Shown piece by piece: positions 17,761 to 26,880 of a stretch of 64,000 nt of DNA (its first letter is position 1; each line of letters starts with the position of its first letter). The stretch spans positions 434,001 to 498,000 of the forward strand of contig NZ_JAAFZC010000001.1 in assembly GCF_010614805.1 (NCBI RefSeq). Direction: 5' to 3'. Source of the DNA: Pseudooceanicola aestuarii (GTDB taxonomy: Bacteria > Pseudomonadota > Alphaproteobacteria > Rhodobacterales > Rhodobacteraceae). The notes beneath the pieces are model-generated. The model ran no database searches and was not told the DNA's origin. It saw only the letters and a program-made list of their open reading frames with translations. The translations under genes and the position numbers were made by a program.

Positions 17761-18287
17761 CCCTTGTCCTTTGCAATCGGGTGGGTGGTGGCGATGTCGG
17801 GTCCGGCCTGCGGTTCGGACTGGCTGTCGCGTCCGCTGCCCTCCCGCGTCTTCATCTTGAAGGTGAAGGCCCCGGTGGCGGCGGCGACGGGGCGCGTCTC
17901 GTCCTCGTCCAGCGCCACCGCCCGGACAAAGGCCACGGAACGGGTGACATGGTAGCATTCCGCCTCCGCCCGCAGGGTCTGGCCCGGCGTGGCGGCCCGC
18001 ATGTAGTCGATCCGCAGGTCCAGCGTCGCGGTGCCGCCCGCACTCTCGGGATGGCCGACCACGGCGGCGCCGCAGGTGGTATCCAGCAGGGCGGACACGG
18101 CGCCACCATGCAGGACGCCGGTCTCGGGATCGCCGATCAGCTTTTCGTCGTAAGGCAGCGAAAACGCCGCCCGCCCGCCGCCATATTGCACCGCCACCAG
18201 CCCCAGGGCGCGGGCATGAGGCAGTGCCTTCATGAAGTTGCGGGCGATGTCCAGCGGATCGGTTTTCGTCTTGTCGGTCGGTTGCAT
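17757..18287 (-). CDS. Hotdog-fold thioesterase, PaaI family (first of a tandem pair)
   Basis: 176 residues. ATG 18287 follows a GGGGGG ribosome-binding stretch. The core VLHGGAVSALLDTTCGAAV and TATLDLRIDYMRAATPGQTL are PaaI-type. The C-terminal tail (KMKTREGSGRDSQSEPQAGP onward) is unstructured and unlike the second copy. The genes overlap by ATGA, so the two proteins may form a heteromer, since hotdog enzymes work as dimers or tetramers. The MATE exporter follows in the same operon. Confidence 0.9.
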   Translation of the reverse strand: MQPTDKTKTDPLDIARNFMKALPHARALGLVAVQYGGGRAAFSLPYDEKLIGDPETGVLHGGAVSALLDTTCGAAVVGHPESAGGTATLDLRIDYMRAATPGQTLRAEAECYHVTRSVAFVRAVALDEDETRPVAAATGAFTFKMKTREGSGRDSQSEPQAGPDIATTHPIAKDKG

Positions 18288-18420
18288 ATCCCCCCCTTGC
18301 GCCACCATATGATCGGGAATGCTACAAGAGGGCAAGCGGTCGCCGGTTGCCCTCTGCGCGCCGCCTCTCTAACGTTGCGGCACTGCGCCAGGATCTTTTT
18401 TCAGACAAAGTTGCCCGCCG

Positions 18421-18795
18421 ATGACCGACACCCGACTGAGTTTCAAGGAGATGTGCGAGAAGTTCGACGTGACCCCGCGCACGCTGCGATATTACGAATA
18501 TATCGAACTGCTTAGCCCGGAACGCGCCGGGCGCGCCCGGCACTACAACCAGAGAGAGATCGCGCGGATGACCCTGATCCTGCGCGGTCGGCGGTTCGGC
18601 TTTCCCCTGGAATCGATCCGTCAGTGGCTGGAGATGCGGGAGCAGGAAGGTTCGGAGGCGCAGATGCGGATCTGGGTGGATGAAGCGGACCGCCAACTGG
18701 CCGAACTGGAAGTGCAACGCCAGCAGCTGGAGGAATCCATGAGCGAGCTGCGTCAGCTGCGCGACACGACGATTGATTCGCTCAACAAGGGATGA
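18421..18795 (+). CDS. MerR family transcriptional regulator (first of two)
   Basis: 124 residues. The winged HTH is at the N-terminus: [20 protein letters not shown], then a wing including RARHYNQREIARMTLILRGR. The C-terminal half is a coiled coil (WVDEADRQLAELEVQRQQLE) for dimerisation with no metal-binding Cys loop, so it is not a metal sensor. It is about 40% similar by eye to the MerR gene 240 bases downstream. The position ahead of beta-oxidation genes suggests control of acyl-CoA metabolism. Confidence 0.9.
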   Translation: MTDTRLSFKEMCEKFDVTPRTLRYYEYIELLSPERAGRARHYNQREIARMTLILRGRRFGFPLESIRQWLEMREQEGSEAQMRIWVDEADRQLAELEVQRQQLEESMSELRQLRDTTIDSLNKG

Positions 18796-18899
18796 CCCTT
18801 GATTTCTAAAGCGAAAAATCACCCCCAAGCCCTTGTCGACAGGCAGGAATACGCCGAGTGGCAAGACAGGAAATTTCTTCCCACGGGTCAAATCGGTCC

Positions 18900-18966
18900 T
18901 GATCTTACGTCAATCCGGTTGTGACGCCACGTATCGATTACGTTAACGTCAACTTCACCTATATTC
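18900..18966 (+). promoter_or_regulatory. Candidate MerR operator and promoter in front of the second MerR gene
   Basis: TTACGTTAACGTCAA (18938-18952) contains the perfect palindrome ACGTTAACGT (18940-18949). A related half, CTTACGTCAA, lies at 18904-18913. A possible -10, TATATT, is at 18960-18965, so the palindrome would cover the -35 region. Palindromes of this ACGT-N-ACGT kind are reported for LiuR-type MerR regulators of acyl-CoA catabolism; the match is by memory and not computed. Confidence 0.5.
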
Positions 18967-19032
18967 CGGTTGAACCCACTGGGGACGATCTGCAATTTTG
19001 ACCAACCGATAAAATATCGATTGGATCAAGGA

Positions 19033-19419
19033 ATGACGGAGTCTGACACGTTTAAGACGATCCGAGAGATGTGTGACGAGTTCGATGTAACCCCGCGCAC
19101 GCTCCGGTTCTACGAAGCAAAGGAACTGCTGTTCCCGGTCCGCGAGGGCCAGAAACGGCTGTTCACCCGGCGTGATCGCGCCCGGCTGAAACTGATCCTG
19201 CGTGGCAAACGCTTCGGCTTCAGCCTGGAGGAAATCCGCCAGTTGCTGGAACTCTACTACATGGGCGACCAGCAGAAAACCCAGCTTTCGCGCACATACG
19301 ACCTTGCGCGGGAGCGGCTGGCAGACATGGAGCGTCAGCGCGCGGAACTCGATGAGGCCGTGTCGGAGCTTCGCCAGCAAATCGAATGGGGTGAGCAGAA
19401 GCTCGCCAAATTGAAGTAG
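19033..19419 (+). CDS. MerR family transcriptional regulator (second of two)
   Basis: 128 residues from ATG 19033; an in-frame TTG at 18970 would add 21 residues. The HTH is [20 protein letters not shown] and the wing region includes [20 protein letters not shown]. The C-terminal coiled coil ([20 protein letters not shown]) mediates dimerisation. No Cys ligands. It lies 52 bases before the acyl-CoA dehydrogenase gene on the same strand and is probably co-transcribed with it, so it likely controls this cluster and itself. Confidence 0.9.
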   Translation: MTESDTFKTIREMCDEFDVTPRTLRFYEAKELLFPVREGQKRLFTRRDRARLKLILRGKRFGFSLEEIRQLLELYYMGDQQKTQLSRTYDLARERLADMERQRAELDEAVSELRQQIEWGEQKLAKLK

Positions 19420-19471
19420 CACCGGCCGGGGTCTCTTTCCGGTCGGACAGAACGGATACGGAGACCCGAGG

Positions 19472-21247
19472 ATGCCAAGCTACACCGCCCCTGTCAAAGA
19501 TTTCCAGTTCGTCCTGCACGATGTGCTGAAGGCCGGCGATGCCGATATCGCCGGCTACGACGAACTGGATCGCGACTTCACCGCTGCGATCCTCGAAGAG
19601 GCCGGCAAGATCGCCTCTGAAGTGATGGCGCCGCTGAATGCCTCCGGCGACCGCGAGGGCGTGCGGCTGGAAAACGGCGTCGTCCATACGCCCACCGGGT
19701 TCAAGGCCGCCTTTGACCAGCTGCGCGCCGGCGGCTGGACCGGGCTGGATTGCGATCCCGAATATGGGGGCCAGGGCATGCCCTACCTGATCGGCACGGC
19801 GGCGGGGGAAATGTTCCAGTCCGCCAACCAGGCCTTCATGATGTATCCGGGCCTGACTCACGGTGCATACTCGGCCATCCATGCCCACGGCACCGAAGCA
19901 CAGAAACAGACCTACCTGCCCAGGATGGTGTCCTGCGACTGGACCGGCACCATGAACCTGACCGAACCGCAATGCGGCACCGACCTGGGCCTGATGCGGA
20001 CCAAGGCCGAACCCCAGGACGACGGCAGCTATGCCATCACCGGTCAGAAGATCTTCATCTCTGCCGGTGACCACGACATGGCCGACAACGTCATCCACCT
20101 GGTGCTGGCCAAGATCCCCGGCGGTCCCGAGGGGATCAAGGGTGTGTCGTTGTTCATCGTGCCCAAGTTCATGGTGAACGAGGACGGCAGCCTGGGCGAT
20201 CGCAACGCCGTCTCTGTCGGCAAGATCGAAGAGAAGATGGGCATTCACGGCAATGCCACCTGCGTGATGAACTACGACGGCGCCACCGGCTTTCTCCTGG
20301 GCGAAGCGCACAAGGGGATGCGCGCCATGTTCACCATGATGAACGAGGCCCGTCTGGGTGTCGGTATGCAAGGTCTGTCCCAGGCAGAGGCCGCCTACCA
20401 GAACGCGGTGATCTACGCCAAGGACCGCCTGCAGGGCCGCGCCGTGACCGGCGCCGAGAACCCCGAAGGCCCCGCCGATCCGATCATCGTGCACCCCGAT
20501 ATCCGCCGTTCCCTGATGGATCAGAAGAGCTTCTGCGAGGGCGCGCGCGCCCTGGTCATGTGGGGCGCCCAGATGATCGACCGCGCCCGCCGCAACGATG
20601 ATGCCCAGGCCGAGGCGATGATTTCCCTGCTGACCCCGGTGATCAAGGGTTTCCTCACCGACGAGGGCTACGACATGACCGTGCAGGCCCAGCAGGTCTA
20701 CGGCGGCCACGGCTACATCGAGGAATGGGGCATGTCGCAATTCACCCGCGACGCCCGCATCGCCATGATCTACGAAGGCGCCAACGGCGTGCAGGCCCTG
20801 GACCTGGTGGGCCGCAAGCTGGCCGCCGGCGGGGGCAAGCCCGTCATGGAATTCTTCACCATGATCAAGGATTTCTGCAAAGCCCACGGCGATGGCCCCT
20901 TTGCATCCGATTTCATCGATCCGCTGAAAGCAGCCTCCCGGCAATTGCAGGAAGCGGCGACCTACTTCATGCAGAACGGCGCGAAAAACCCCAACCACGC
21001 GCTGGCCGGGTCGAATGATTTCATGCACCTCTTCGGCCATGTCTGCCTGGGCTACATGTGGGCGCAGATGGCGCTGGCCGCGCAGGCGCGGCTGGATGCC
21101 GGCGACGCCGACACGGGCTTTTGCGAGACGAAGATCGCCACCGGCCGCTACTACATGGCGCGCCGCCTGCCCGCCACGGCGATGCATCTGCAACGCATTC
21201 TGTCCGGCGCCGACACCATCATGGCCCTGGACGCCGAGGCGTTCTGA
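19472..21247 (+). CDS. Acyl-CoA dehydrogenase, long form (FadE/DmdC type)
   Basis: 591 residues, longer than classical acyl-CoA dehydrogenases (about 380-400) because of an extra C-terminal domain. FAD and substrate segments: [43 protein letters not shown] and the catalytic base Glu435 in AMIYEGANG. It forms the 2,3-double bond of an acyl-CoA. In Rhodobacterales this long form includes DmdC, the 3-methylmercaptopropionyl-CoA dehydrogenase of DMSP breakdown, which also uses a Glu near 435. No dmdB or dmdD gene is nearby and the neighbours are fadA and fadB, so a general fatty-acid role is at least as likely. Confidence 0.93.
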   Translation: MPSYTAPVKDFQFVLHDVLKAGDADIAGYDELDRDFTAAILEEAGKIASEVMAPLNASGDREGVRLENGVVHTPTGFKAAFDQLRAGGWTGLDCDPEYGGQGMPYLIGTAAGEMFQSANQAFMMYPGLTHGAYSAIHAHGTEAQKQTYLPRMVSCDWTGTMNLTEPQCGTDLGLMRTKAEPQDDGSYAITGQKIFISAGDHDMADNVIHLVLAKIPGGPEGIKGVSLFIVPKFMVNEDGSLGDRNAVSVGKIEEKMGIHGNATCVMNYDGATGFLLGEAHKGMRAMFTMMNEARLGVGMQGLSQAEAAYQNAVIYAKDRLQGRAVTGAENPEGPADPIIVHPDIRRSLMDQKSFCEGARALVMWGAQMIDRARRNDDAQAEAMISLLTPVIKGFLTDEGYDMTVQAQQVYGGHGYIEEWGMSQFTRDARIAMIYEGANGVQALDLVGRKLAAGGGKPVMEFFTMIKDFCKAHGDGPFASDFIDPLKAASRQLQEAATYFMQNGAKNPNHALAGSNDFMHLFGHVCLGYMWAQMALAAQARLDAGDADTGFCETKIATGRYYMARRLPATAMHLQRILSGADTIMALDAEAF

Positions 21248-21262
21248 GCCAGGCGACGCAGC

Positions 21263-21296
21263 GTTCAACCCCCACCGCGCCGGGCGGGGGTTGAAC
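21263..21296 (+). terminator. Hairpin after the acyl-CoA dehydrogenase gene
   Basis: A perfect 11-bp stem, GTTCAACCCCC (21263-21273) with GGGGGTTGAAC (21286-21296), 15 bases after the stop codon. No U-run follows, so it may be a processing or partial termination site. Confidence 0.5.
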
Positions 21297-21391
21297 AGGC
21301 ACGCGGAAAGGCCCCATCTGGACGGGGGAGGCCATCGGATGGAACACGACGGCACAACAGCGATCACGGTTTGCCAGGCAGGTGAGGGCCC

Positions 21392-21604
21392 ATGCCAAAA
21401 CGCTTTCGCCTGACCCGCCGGATGCCCATCGCCCTGACCGAAGACGCCTGGCGCCGCCTGAAGCGCTTTGCCACCGAGGCCGGGCTGGATGAGGGGGAGG
21501 CCCTGTCATTCCTGCTGGAGAATTTCGACAGTGTCACCGACGAGGAAGCCCTGGTGCACCGGCTGCGCCTGTTCAATTTGGAACTGGAGGCCCGGAAACG
21601 ATGA
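21392..21604 (+). CDS. Small basic protein, possibly ribbon-helix-helix-like
   Basis: 70 residues. A GGTGAGGG sequence precedes the ATG. It begins MPKRFRLTRRMPIALTEDAW, then RRLKRFATEAGLDEGEALSF. The layout (basic start, one short strand, two helices) recalls CopG-type ribbon-helix-helix regulators, but the match is only by shape. It sits alone between the acyl-CoA dehydrogenase and GST genes on the same strand. Confidence 0.55.
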   Translation: MPKRFRLTRRMPIALTEDAWRRLKRFATEAGLDEGEALSFLLENFDSVTDEEALVHRLRLFNLELEARKR

Positions 21605-21763
21605 TCCGCCTCGCGCTCATCCCGCCGCGCCCCGTGACGCGACCGCCAACGGCGCCACAAGCCCGCGCCGCCGCCGGGCGCATGTCGGGACGAACGACGG
21701 CCCGACGCGCGCCACCCGGCCCGCAGGCGCGCCCTGGCCTGAAGAGGCGCGATTAACCTAGGA

Positions 21764-21781
21764 GCGGGATGAAAATCCCGC
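21764..21781 (+). other. RNA hairpin with GAAA tetraloop in the GST leader
   Basis: GCGGGAT, GAAA, ATCCCGC: a perfect 7-bp stem (21764-21770 with 21775-21781) closed by a GNRA tetraloop, 28 bases before the GST start codon. It is stable and would be in the 5' leader of GST. It does not match any riboswitch that I recognise. Confidence 0.45.
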
Positions 21782-21809
21782 CGGTGCAAAAGGTCGAGGG
21801 AGGACCGAC

Positions 21810-22448
21810 ATGACGATCACGCTTCATTGTTTTGGCGAAAGCGGCAATGCCTACAAGGCGGCGCTGCCGCTGGCGCTGTCCGGTCTCGACTGGCGGGCGG
21901 AAAAGGTGGACTTTTTCAACGGCCAGCACCGCAGCCCGGAATATGCGGCGATGAATCCGCTGGGCGAGGTGCCGGTGATGGTGGACGGCGATGTCACGAT
22001 CAGCCAGTCCGGCGTGATCCAGATGTACATCACCGAGAAGACGGGCCTTTACGGCGGCGCCACCGCGCAGGAGGCGCGCGACGTGATGACCTGGGTCTTC
22101 TTCGACAATCACAAGATGTCCTCGCAATGCGGGACACTGCGTTTCCTGATGAACTTCCTGCCCGAGGACAAGCGCCCGGCCGAGGTCATCGGCTTTCTCT
22201 CCACCCGACTTCGCGCTGCGTTCAAGGTGCTGGATTCCGGGCTGGAAGGGCGCGACTGGCTGGTCGGCGACGGCCCGACCCATGCCGATTTCTCCAATTG
22301 CGGCTACCTGTTCTACCCGGAGCCTTTCGGCTTCGACCGCGCGGACTGGCCCAATATCGACCGCTGGCTGTCCAACATCCGATCGCTGGACGGCTGGAAA
22401 CACCCCTATGACCTGATGCCCGGCCGCCCCGCGGACCGGGGCCTGTAA
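21810..22448 (+). CDS. Glutathione S-transferase family protein
   Basis: 212 residues with GAGGGAGG upstream of the ATG. The thioredoxin-like N-terminal domain (ITLHCFGESGNAYKAALPLA) has the substrate-side Ser10 in the position used by the theta/beta-like classes. The cis-Pro motif is NPLGEVPVMVDGD, followed by the QSGVIQMYI glutathione-binding segment. The all-helical C-terminal domain includes the N-capping region DGPTHADFSNCGYLF. It is placed between acyl-CoA dehydrogenase and thiolase, so it may handle a reactive intermediate of the same pathway. Confidence 0.92.
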   Translation: MTITLHCFGESGNAYKAALPLALSGLDWRAEKVDFFNGQHRSPEYAAMNPLGEVPVMVDGDVTISQSGVIQMYITEKTGLYGGATAQEARDVMTWVFFDNHKMSSQCGTLRFLMNFLPEDKRPAEVIGFLSTRLRAAFKVLDSGLEGRDWLVGDGPTHADFSNCGYLFYPEPFGFDRADWPNIDRWLSNIRSLDGWKHPYDLMPGRPADRGL

Positions 22449-22463
22449 CCCAAGGAGGCAGAC

Positions 22464-23675
<1,212 letters not shown>

Positions 23676-23765
23676 CAGGCGCCACGGCCCCGCCCCGCCC
23701 TGTCCGACAGACGTGCGGGGCGCGCGGCCCCACCACGATTTTCACCTCTCGAAACGGAGAGACAC

Positions 23766-25955
23766 ATGACCGAATTCACGATGGAAAAAGGCGCCGACGG
23801 CGTCGCTGTGATCACCTGGGATCTGCCGGGCAAAAGCATGAACGTCCTGACCCTGAAGGGCGGCGAGGAACTCGCCGCCCATGTCGAGGACGCGCTGGCC
23901 GATGATGCCGTGCGCGGCCTCGTCATCACCTCGGGCAAGGACAGTTTTGCCGGCGGGATGGACCTGAACGTGCTGGGCGCGATGAAGGACAACGGCGTCG
24001 AAGCCGTGTTCGACGGCATCATGGACCTGCACAAGCGCCTGCGCCGGATCGAACTGGCGGGCATGGACCCCAAGACGAAGAAGGGCGGCAAGCCCATCGC
24101 CGCCGCCCTGCCCGGCACCGCCATGGGCATCGGGCTGGAATTGCCGCTGGCCTGCCATCGCATCTTCGCCGCCGACAATCCCAAGGCCAAGATCGGCCTG
24201 CCGGAAATCATGGTCGGCATCTTCCCCGGCGGTGGCGGCACCACGCGGCTGGTGCGCAAGCTGGGGGTGATGGGCGCCTCTCCGTTCCTGTTGCAGGGCA
24301 AGTCGCTGGCCCCCGCGGCCGCGGCCAAGGCCGGGCTGATCGACGAGGTCGCGGCCGATCCCCTCGCCGCCGCGCGGGAGTGGGTGCTGAACGCCACCGA
24401 TGCGGATCTGGTGAAGCCCTGGGACGCCAAGGGCTACAAGATGCCCGGCGGCGCGCCCTATCATCCGGCAGGGTTCCAGACCTTTGTCGGGGCCAACGCG
24501 ATGATCAACGGCCAGACCTGGGGGGCCTTTCCGGCGCCGCGCGCCATGCTGTCGGCCATTTACGAAGGCGCCATGGTGCCCTTTGACACCGCCCTGAAGA
24601 TCGAGGCGCGGTGGTTCACCAACGTGATCATGAACCCCTCGTCCGGGGCGATGATCCGGTCGCTGTTCCTGAACAAGGAGGCGCTGGAGAAAGGCGCCAA
24701 CCGCCCCGAAGCGCCCGATCAGCGGGTGAAGAAGCTGGGCGTCATGGGCGCCGGCATGATGGGCGCGGGCATCGCGCTGGTCTCTGCCCAGGCGGGGATC
24801 GAGGTGGTGCTGATCGACCAGAAGCAGGAGGCCGCCGACAAGGGCAAGTCCTATACCGAAAGCTACCTGGACAAGGGGATCAAGCGCGGCAAGGTGACCG
24901 AGGAGAAGAAGCAGAAGATGCTGTCCCTCATCACCGCGACCACCGACTACGATACGCTGAAGGATGCCGATCTGATCATCGAGGCGGTGTTCGAGGATCC
25001 CGCCATCAAGGCCGAGGTGACGAAGAACGTGGAGGCGGTGATCCCCGCCGATTGCATCTTTGCCACCAACACCTCCACCCTGCCGATCTCGGACCTGGCG
25101 CAGGCCTCGTCGCGGGCCGAGCAGTTCATCGGCATCCACTTCTTTTCTCCGGTGGAGAAGATGGCCCTGGTGGAGATCATCAAGGGCAGGGAAACCGGCG
25201 ATCGCGCGGTGGCCAAGGCGCTGGATTACGTGCGCCAGATCCGCAAGACGCCCATCGTGGTCAATGACGCGCGGTTCTTCTACGCCAACCGCTGCATCAT
25301 CCCCTATCTGAACGAAGGCGCCCGGATGGTGGCCGAGGGCGTATCCCCCGCGCTGGTCGATCACGCCGCGCGGATGCTGGGCATGCCGGTCGGGCCTCTG
25401 CAACTGGTGGACGAAACCTCCATCGACCTGGCGGTCAAGATCGCAACGGCGACCAAGGCCGCGATGGGCAATGCCTATCCCGCCGACATGCAGCCCGTGG
25501 ATGACCTGATGCAGGCGCTCTACGACCAGGGGCGGCTGGGCCGGAAGGCCAACGCCGGCTTCTACGCCTATGATGAGAAGGGCAAGCGGCAAGGCTTCTG
25601 GGAGGGGTTGGCCGACCTCGCTCCGGTACGCGATGACCAGCCAGAGCTGGTCGAGGTGCAGCATCGCCTGATGTTCGCCCAGGTTCTGGAAGCTGTCCGC
25701 GCGCTGGAAGAGGGCGTTCTGGAAGACATTCGGGAAGGCGACGTGGGCGCCATCCTCGGCTGGGGCTTCGCGCCCTGGTCCGGTGGCCCCTTCGCCTGGC
25801 TGGACATCATCGGCACGCCCTATGCCGCCGAACGCTGCGACCAGCTGACCGAAGCCTTCGGCGACCGCTTTGCCTGCCCCGCCCTTCTGCGGGAGATGGC
25901 GGAGAAGAACCAGTCCTTCTACGCCCGCTTCGGCAAGGACGCTCAGGCCGCCTGA
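23766..25955 (+). CDS. Multifunctional enoyl-CoA hydratase / 3-hydroxyacyl-CoA dehydrogenase (FadB/FadJ type)
   Basis: 729 residues. The N-terminal crotonase domain contains SGKDSFAGGMDL (oxyanion), GTAMGIGLELPLACHRIF and LPEIMVGIFPGGGGTTRLVR. The central Rossmann domain begins KKLGVMGAGMMGAGIALVSA (about residue 320). It contains TNTSTLPIS and the catalytic His in GIHFFSPVEKM. The two C-terminal helical domains follow (YANRCIIPYLNEGARMVAEG, GWGFAPWSGGPFAWLD). It converts 2-enoyl-CoA to 3-ketoacyl-CoA with NAD+, feeding the upstream thiolase. It ends at a strong terminator, so it closes the beta-oxidation block. Confidence 0.95.
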   Translation: MTEFTMEKGADGVAVITWDLPGKSMNVLTLKGGEELAAHVEDALADDAVRGLVITSGKDSFAGGMDLNVLGAMKDNGVEAVFDGIMDLHKRLRRIELAGMDPKTKKGGKPIAAALPGTAMGIGLELPLACHRIFAADNPKAKIGLPEIMVGIFPGGGGTTRLVRKLGVMGASPFLLQGKSLAPAAAAKAGLIDEVAADPLAAAREWVLNATDADLVKPWDAKGYKMPGGAPYHPAGFQTFVGANAMINGQTWGAFPAPRAMLSAIYEGAMVPFDTALKIEARWFTNVIMNPSSGAMIRSLFLNKEALEKGANRPEAPDQRVKKLGVMGAGMMGAGIALVSAQAGIEVVLIDQKQEAADKGKSYTESYLDKGIKRGKVTEEKKQKMLSLITATTDYDTLKDADLIIEAVFEDPAIKAEVTKNVEAVIPADCIFATNTSTLPISDLAQASSRAEQFIGIHFFSPVEKMALVEIIKGRETGDRAVAKALDYVRQIRKTPIVVNDARFFYANRCIIPYLNEGARMVAEGVSPALVDHAARMLGMPVGPLQLVDETSIDLAVKIATATKAAMGNAYPADMQPVDDLMQALYDQGRLGRKANAGFYAYDEKGKRQGFWEGLADLAPVRDDQPELVEVQHRLMFAQVLEAVRALEEGVLEDIREGDVGAILGWGFAPWSGGPFAWLDIIGTPYAAERCDQLTEAFGDRFACPALLREMAEKNQSFYARFGKDAQAA

Positions 25956-25981
25956 ACCTGTGCACCCATGAAAACAACCTG

Positions 25982-26008
25982 GGCCCGCCAAATCCGGCGG
26001 GCCTTTTT
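25982..26008 (+). terminator. Strong intrinsic terminator after the FadB-type gene
   Basis: GGCCCGCC (25982-25989) pairs perfectly with GGCGGGCC (25996-26003) around AAATCC, followed by TTTTT (26004-26008). It is a classical rho-independent terminator 26 bases after the stop. Confidence 0.9.
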
Positions 26009-26048
26009 CATTGGCCTCCGCATTGCCCCGAACCGCGGCTGCGCAGCC

Positions 26049-26119
26049 CGGCCCCTTCGGGCCGAAATACCGCGGGGGTGAATTGAGCGCGGCGCGCTCA
26101 AGGGGGGGCAGCGCCCCCC
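26049..26119. repeat. Cluster of three palindromic hairpins (REP-like)
   Basis: Three hairpins follow each other: CGGCCC-CTTC-GGGCCG (26049-26064), TGAGCGC-GGC-GCGCTCA (26084-26100), and GGGGGGC...GCCCCCC (about 26103-26119). They lie in the noncoding space between two convergent transcription units. They look like dispersed intergenic palindromes common in Rhodobacterales, but only one copy is in this window, so the repeat nature is inferred. Confidence 0.5.
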
Positions 26120-26145
26120 TGCCCGCCCCCCACATCTTGCCCGGT

Positions 26146-26880
26146 TCAGATCCGCATCTTCTTGAACAAGGCCTCGGGGATGTTGCGGATGATCGCCATG
26201 ACCAGCCACCAGATGGGCCGCACATAGATCACATTGCGCCGCCGCCGGACCGCGCGCAGCACGGCGGCGCCCAACTCGGCCGGCTCGGCGGTCAGTTTTC
26301 CGGGCAGGTCCATCCCCTCGGTCATCGCGGTGTTGACGAAGCCCGGCTTGACCGTCAGCACATGCACACCTTGCCGCGCCATGCGGTTGCGCAGACCGGC
26401 AAGATAAGCAGTGAACCCGGCCTTGGCCGATCCGTAGATGTAATTCGTGGCCCGCCCCCGGTCCCCCGCGACCGAGGATATTCCGACGATCACCCCCCGC
26501 CCCCGTTCGGCCATGCGGTTGGCAAAAAGGCCCAGCAGCGCGGCCGGCCCCTCGAAATTGGCGCGCATCACGGCGGCGGCGGCGGTCATGTCCAGTTCAT
26601 CCGCCTCCTGGTCGCCCATGGCGCCAACGGCGCAGATCACGATGCCCGGCGCGGCAGGCAGGCTGTCGGCCAGTGCCTGATGCGTCTCGATCGCGACGGC
26701 ATCGCATTCATGCAGGCTGACCTGCACGCCGTGGCGCAATTCGATGTCGCGCTGTTCGGCGGCCAGCGTCTCGGCCCGGCGGGCCGCCAGCTGGATCGGG
26801 TGCCCTTCGGCGGCAAAGGCATGGGCGATGGCCAGGCCGATGTCGGACCGGCCTCCGATGATCAGGACGGGTTCGGTCAC
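26146..26880 (-). CDS. SDR-family reductase, DprE2-like (decaprenylphosphoryl-2-keto-ribose reductase)
   Basis: 244 residues from a GTG at 26880 whose bases overlap the previous gene's TGA (GTGA). The nucleotide-binding loop is GGRSDIGLAIAHAF near residue 9. The Ser-Tyr-Lys triad is Ser135/136, Tyr149 and Lys153 (GISSVAGD, YGSAK). A C-terminal hydrophobic tail (IWWLVMAIIRNIPEALFKKM) is typical of DprE2, which sits at the membrane. In mycobacteria DprE2 reduces the 2-keto intermediate made by DprE1 to decaprenylphosphoryl-arabinose. Here it is the last gene of a four-gene operon. Confidence 0.9.
   Translation of the reverse strand: MTEPVLIIGGRSDIGLAIAHAFAAEGHPIQLAARRAETLAAEQRDIELRHGVQVSLHECDAVAIETHQALADSLPAAPGIVICAVGAMGDQEADELDMTAAAAVMRANFEGPAALLGLFANRMAERGRGVIVGISSVAGDRGRATNYIYGSAKAGFTAYLAGLRNRMARQGVHVLTVKPGFVNTAMTEGMDLPGKLTAEPAELGAAVLRAVRRRRNVIYVRPIWWLVMAIIRNIPEALFKKMRI

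Noticed and set aside
19220..21367. 715-codon open frame antisense to the acyl-CoA dehydrogenase gene
   Set aside because: Shadow frame with no SD and an unstructured composition; the plus-strand gene is a clear family member with good codon use.
21601..21756. 51-codon ORF overlapping the end of the 70-aa gene by ATGA
   Set aside because: Pro, Arg and Ala-rich with no SD of its own and no protein-like pattern; the overlap alone is not enough.
23742..26225. 827-codon minus-strand frame antisense to the FadB-type gene
   Set aside because: Artefact of GC bias; Gly, His and Arg-rich sequence without any recognisable fold.
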